DNA of 14,906 nt from Anaerolineaceae bacterium. GTDB taxonomy: Bacteria > Chloroflexota > Anaerolineae > JAAYZQ01. The notes under the pieces were generated by a model. That model saw only the letters and a list, made by a program, of their open reading frames with translations. It did not search any database and had not been told where the DNA came from. A program made the position numbers and the translations under genes. Within the stretch, counting starts at the first letter, position 1, and every line of letters starts with the position of its first letter. Positions 12,616 to 14,906 of the stretch are shown piece after piece. The DNA lies in assembly GCA_012514775.1 (NCBI GenBank), contig JAAYZQ010000287.1, positions 1 through 14,906 of the forward strand, read 5' to 3'.

Positions 12616-14101
12616 TGACGTGGTCCGGGTGCGGCGCTCCTCCCTGGGCCTGGTGTGGACCATCGCCCGGCGGGAGCTGCGAGACACGATGCGCGACTGG
12701 CGCATCGTGACGCCCATCGTCATCCTGACGCTGATCTTTCCCTGGCTCATGAACTGGACGGCGCAACTGGCCATGGACTTTGTGCAGCGGCACGATGCTC
12801 CCCTCATCGGCGAGCGGCTCATCCCGTTTCTGCTCATGGTTGTGGGCTTTTTTCCCGTTACGTTCTCGCTCATTATCGGCCTGGAGACGTTTGTCGGCGA
12901 GAAGGAGCGGCGGAGCATCGAGCCCCTGCTGTCCATGCCCATCACCGACCTGGAGCTGTACCTGGGCAAGATGCTGTCGGCCACGGCCCTGCCGTTGTTC
13001 GGCAGCCTCCTGGGCATTGCCGTTTACCTGACAGGGCTGGTACTGTCCATCGGCTACCTGCCCCCGCCGCAGTTGCTGCTCCAGATCGTCCTGTTGACGG
13101 CGAGCACGGCCGTGATGATGGTCGCCGGCGCCGTGGTGGTCTCCAGCCAGACGACCAGCGTGCGGTCGGCCAACCTGCTGGCCAGCTTTATTATCGTCCC
13201 CACGGCCCTGCTCATGCAGGGCGAGAGCATCATCATGTTCTGGGGATACTATGACGCCCTGTGGGCCATCCTGGCGGCGCTGGTCCTGATCACCCTCATA
13301 CTCGTCCGCACGGGGATTCGCGCCTTTAACCGAGAAGAGATCCTGGGGCGCGAGATCGACGAGCTGAACTTGCGGCGATCGCTGCGGCTCCTGGGGCGCG
13401 GTTTCCTGCAGCCGCCGGCCGGACTCCCGGCAGGGGAGGCGCCCGCCGCCGGCCCTCCCGTGCTGCGGTGGCTGGTGCGCGTCTATCGCCACGACCTGCC
13501 GTGCCTGCTGCGGCGCAACCGGGTGCCGCTGGCCGCCGTGGCCCTCTTTGTCCTCGTCGCCGCGGTCCTGGGCTGGAGTCTCGTGGACGACTATCCCCTG
13601 CCCCCGGGCAGCCTCGCGCTGGGGGACCTGTCCAGGCAGGATTTCGACTCGCTGTCCAACGTGAGTTTCTTGCCTTCCCTGACGACGGGCGGCCTCCTGG
13701 CTCACAACGTGCGCGTGCTGCTCCTGGCCGCCGTGCTGGCGGTGATCTCCCTGGGCGTGCTGCCCATCCTGTTGTTGATGGTGCCCATGGCCCTCGTGGG
13801 CTTTATCGTCGGCCAGGTTGCGGCCCAGGGCATGGACCCCCTGACCTTTCTGGCCGCCTTTGTGGCGCCCCACGGCCTCCTGGAGATCCCGGCGGCCGTG
13901 CTGGCCACGGCTTTTGCCCTCCGCGTGGGCGCGTCGGTCACGGCGCCGCCGCCGGGCATGACCGTGGGCGAGCACCTGCTGGCGACGGCGGCCGACCTGA
14001 TCAAGGTGTTCGTCTTCCTGGTGTTGCCCTTGCTCTGCCTGGCCGCCTTTGTGGAGGCCAACGTCACACCCGAAGTGGTCCTGTGGATCTATGGAGGTTG
14101 A
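12605..14101 (+). CDS. ABC-2-type permease fused to a SpoIIM-like (DUF95) membrane domain
   Basis: 498 residues. Residues 1 to about 250 are an ABC-2 permease: TIARRELRDTMRDWR before the first helix, then GEKERRSIEPLLSMPITDLELYLGK, a hallmark of ABC-2 permeases, and six or so helices. A soluble linker (about 250-305) follows. The C-terminal part resembles SpoIIM/DUF95 proteins: an HN pair before the first helix (367-368), a PHGLLEIPAA segment (422-431) and a closing EANVTP (484-489) are all characteristic. The fused domain probably helps form the membrane portion of the transporter or modulates it; its role here is unknown. ATG 12605 lies inside the ATPase gene's end, with GGAAAG upstream, implying coupled translation. 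No sporulation genes are nearby. Confidence 0.78.
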   Translation: MATDDVVRVRRSSLGLVWTIARRELRDTMRDWRIVTPIVILTLIFPWLMNWTAQLAMDFVQRHDAPLIGERLIPFLLMVVGFFPVTFSLIIGLETFVGEKERRSIEPLLSMPITDLELYLGKMLSATALPLFGSLLGIAVYLTGLVLSIGYLPPPQLLLQIVLLTASTAVMMVAGAVVVSSQTTSVRSANLLASFIIVPTALLMQGESIIMFWGYYDALWAILAALVLITLILVRTGIRAFNREEILGREIDELNLRRSLRLLGRGFLQPPAGLPAGEAPAAGPPVLRWLVRVYRHDLPCLLRRNRVPLAAVALFVLVAAVLGWSLVDDYPLPPGSLALGDLSRQDFDSLSNVSFLPSLTTGGLLAHNVRVLLLAAVLAVISLGVLPILLLMVPMALVGFIVGQVAAQGMDPLTFLAAFVAPHGLLEIPAAVLATAFALRVGASVTAPPPGMTVGEHLLATAADLIKVFVFLVLPLLCLAAFVEANVTPEVVLWIYGG

Positions 14102-14104
14102 GAC

Positions 14105-14860
14105 ATGCCCGAGCTGATCGTCCTGGGCACCGCGGCGTCGGTGCCTGATGCCGAGCACGACACCCTGGCCCTGGCCCTGCGCGGCCCGGGCTGGGCCATC
14201 CTCATCGACTGTGGGGGCAGCCCCCTCCACAAGCTGGCGCGCCTGGGTGTGAGCCGCGACGACGTGCGCGCCGTCGTCCTCACCCACTACCACGCTGACC
14301 ATCTCTACGGCCTGCCCATCCTGGTCCAGGGGCTGTGGCTGTCGGGACGAGCGGAGCCGCTGCCGATCTACGGGCCGCAGCAGGCCCTCGACCGGGCGCG
14401 CCGGCTCCTGGAGCTCTTTGACCTGGATGAGCGGGACGACATGTTCTCGCTGGCGTGGCATCCGGTGCCGCTGCGCGAGGGTCGCCGGGTCCTCGAGGTG
14501 GAGGGTGTGGCCGTCACCGCCAGCCCGGTCGAGCACGCGGGGAATGAAACCATCGCCCTGCGGTTCGAAGATCTGGCCACCGGCCGGGCTGCCGTCTACT
14601 CGGCCGACACCGAGCCGGTGCAGTCGGTCATCGACCTGGCGGCGGGGGCCAACCTTCTGATCCACGAGGCGACGGGCGAGGAACGGGGACACTCTACCCC
14701 CGAGGGGGCGGCGGACGTGGCACGCCAGGCAGGCGTGGACCGCCTGGCGCTCATCCACTACCCCGTGCCCGGCAACGACCTGGACGCGTGGCGGACGCGG
14801 GCGTCGGGCTTTGGCGGCGACGTCTTTCTTGCACGGGACGGCGACGTGTACCCTCTCTAG
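14105..14860 (+). CDS. Metallo-beta-lactamase-fold hydrolase, RNase Z/ElaC-like
   Basis: 251 residues; ATG 14105 with GGAGG 7 nt upstream and 3 nt after the permease stop. The metal-binding motif THYHADH is intact (His61, His63, Asp65, His66). Further likely ligands are His144 (VEHAGNE), Asp168 (YSADTEP) and His218 (LIHYPVP). The start MPELIVLGTAASVP and the YSADT motif fit the RNase Z-like branch, but at 251 residues and without an obvious flexible tRNA-binding arm it may be a phosphodiesterase or other hydrolase of the same family. It is probably cotranscribed with the ABC-2 genes, although their functional link is not obvious. Its TAG stop is the first TAG of the tandem repeat that follows. 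Confidence 0.85.
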   Translation: MPELIVLGTAASVPDAEHDTLALALRGPGWAILIDCGGSPLHKLARLGVSRDDVRAVVLTHYHADHLYGLPILVQGLWLSGRAEPLPIYGPQQALDRARRLLELFDLDERDDMFSLAWHPVPLREGRRVLEVEGVAVTASPVEHAGNETIALRFEDLATGRAAVYSADTEPVQSVIDLAAGANLLIHEATGEERGHSTPEGAADVARQAGVDRLALIHYPVPGNDLDAWRTRASGFGGDVFLARDGDVYPL

Positions 14861-14906
14861 AAGGTACCTGGCTAGAAGGTACCTGGCTAGAAGGTACCTG
14901 GCTAGA
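14858..14906 (+). repeat. 15-nt tandem repeat at the end of the window
   Basis: Three perfect copies of TAGAAGGTACCTGGC (14858-14872, 14873-14887, 14888-14902) plus the first four bases of a fourth run to the window edge. Each unit contains the palindrome AGGTACCT. The first copy supplies the stop codon of the preceding gene. The total copy number is unknown because the sequence ends here. Confidence 0.95.

Noticed and set aside
12299..14758. Long open frame of 819 codons on the minus strand
   Set aside because: It is antisense to three well-supported genes, gives a Q/H/R/G-rich protein without recognisable domains, and is expected from strong GC bias at third codon positions.
14858..14906. 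CRISPR array
   Set aside because: The 15-nt units are directly adjacent with no spacers, and no cas genes are present.

Overview
This is a GC-rich bacterial window with every convincing gene on the + strand. The genes form three blocks separated by two intergenic gaps. It looks like an Anaerolineae- or Caldilineae-like member of the Chloroflexota. The grounds are high GC, many lipobox lipoproteins, c-type haem motifs next to Gram-positive-style ECF transporters, an ABC-2/SpoIIM-type membrane protein and sigma70-type promoters. That placement is inference; there is no rRNA or other marker in the window.

Block 1 (1-7249) runs: a gene cut by the window start (1-555); a fused double ABC ATPase broken by an in-frame TAG (610-2145); an EcfT-type membrane protein (2142-2906); a membrane-anchored diheme (two CXXCH) protein (2952-3869); a lipoprotein phosphodiesterase of the alkaline phosphatase superfamily (3866-5035); a small lipoprotein (5053-5529); and a lipoprotein joining a TupA-like oxyanion-binding domain to two C-terminal domains (5546-7249). 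Gaps are small or are 4-nt overlaps, so this is probably one operon whose promoter lies before the window.

Block 2 (7443-11349) begins at a strong predicted promoter (TTGACG, 17 nt, TACAAT). It encodes a TiaS-like kinase-domain protein, a second and intact fused ECF ATPase, a second EcfT, a one-helix membrane-anchored domain protein and an ECF S component. Block 3 (11623-14860) has its own promoter (TTGCCA, 17 nt, TATAAT). It encodes an ABC-2-type ATPase, a permease that appears fused to a SpoIIM-like domain, and an RNase Z-like metallo-beta-lactamase protein. The window then ends inside a 15-nt tandem repeat.

The unifying feature of blocks 1 and 2 is a recurring extracytoplasmic domain. It resembles the molybdopterin-binding fold of sulfite oxidase (Oxidored_molyb-like) but has none of that family's catalytic cysteine. 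I count about nine likely copies in six proteins (three of them weak), interleaved with two ECF transporter modules. My inference is an uncharacterised envelope system that captures, and perhaps hydrolyses, a cofactor-like or oxyanion-containing solute, imports it by ECF transport, and may phosphorylate it in the cytoplasm through the TiaS-like protein. The substrate cannot be read from the sequence; a pterin/molybdenum- or tungsten-cofactor-related compound is only a guess.
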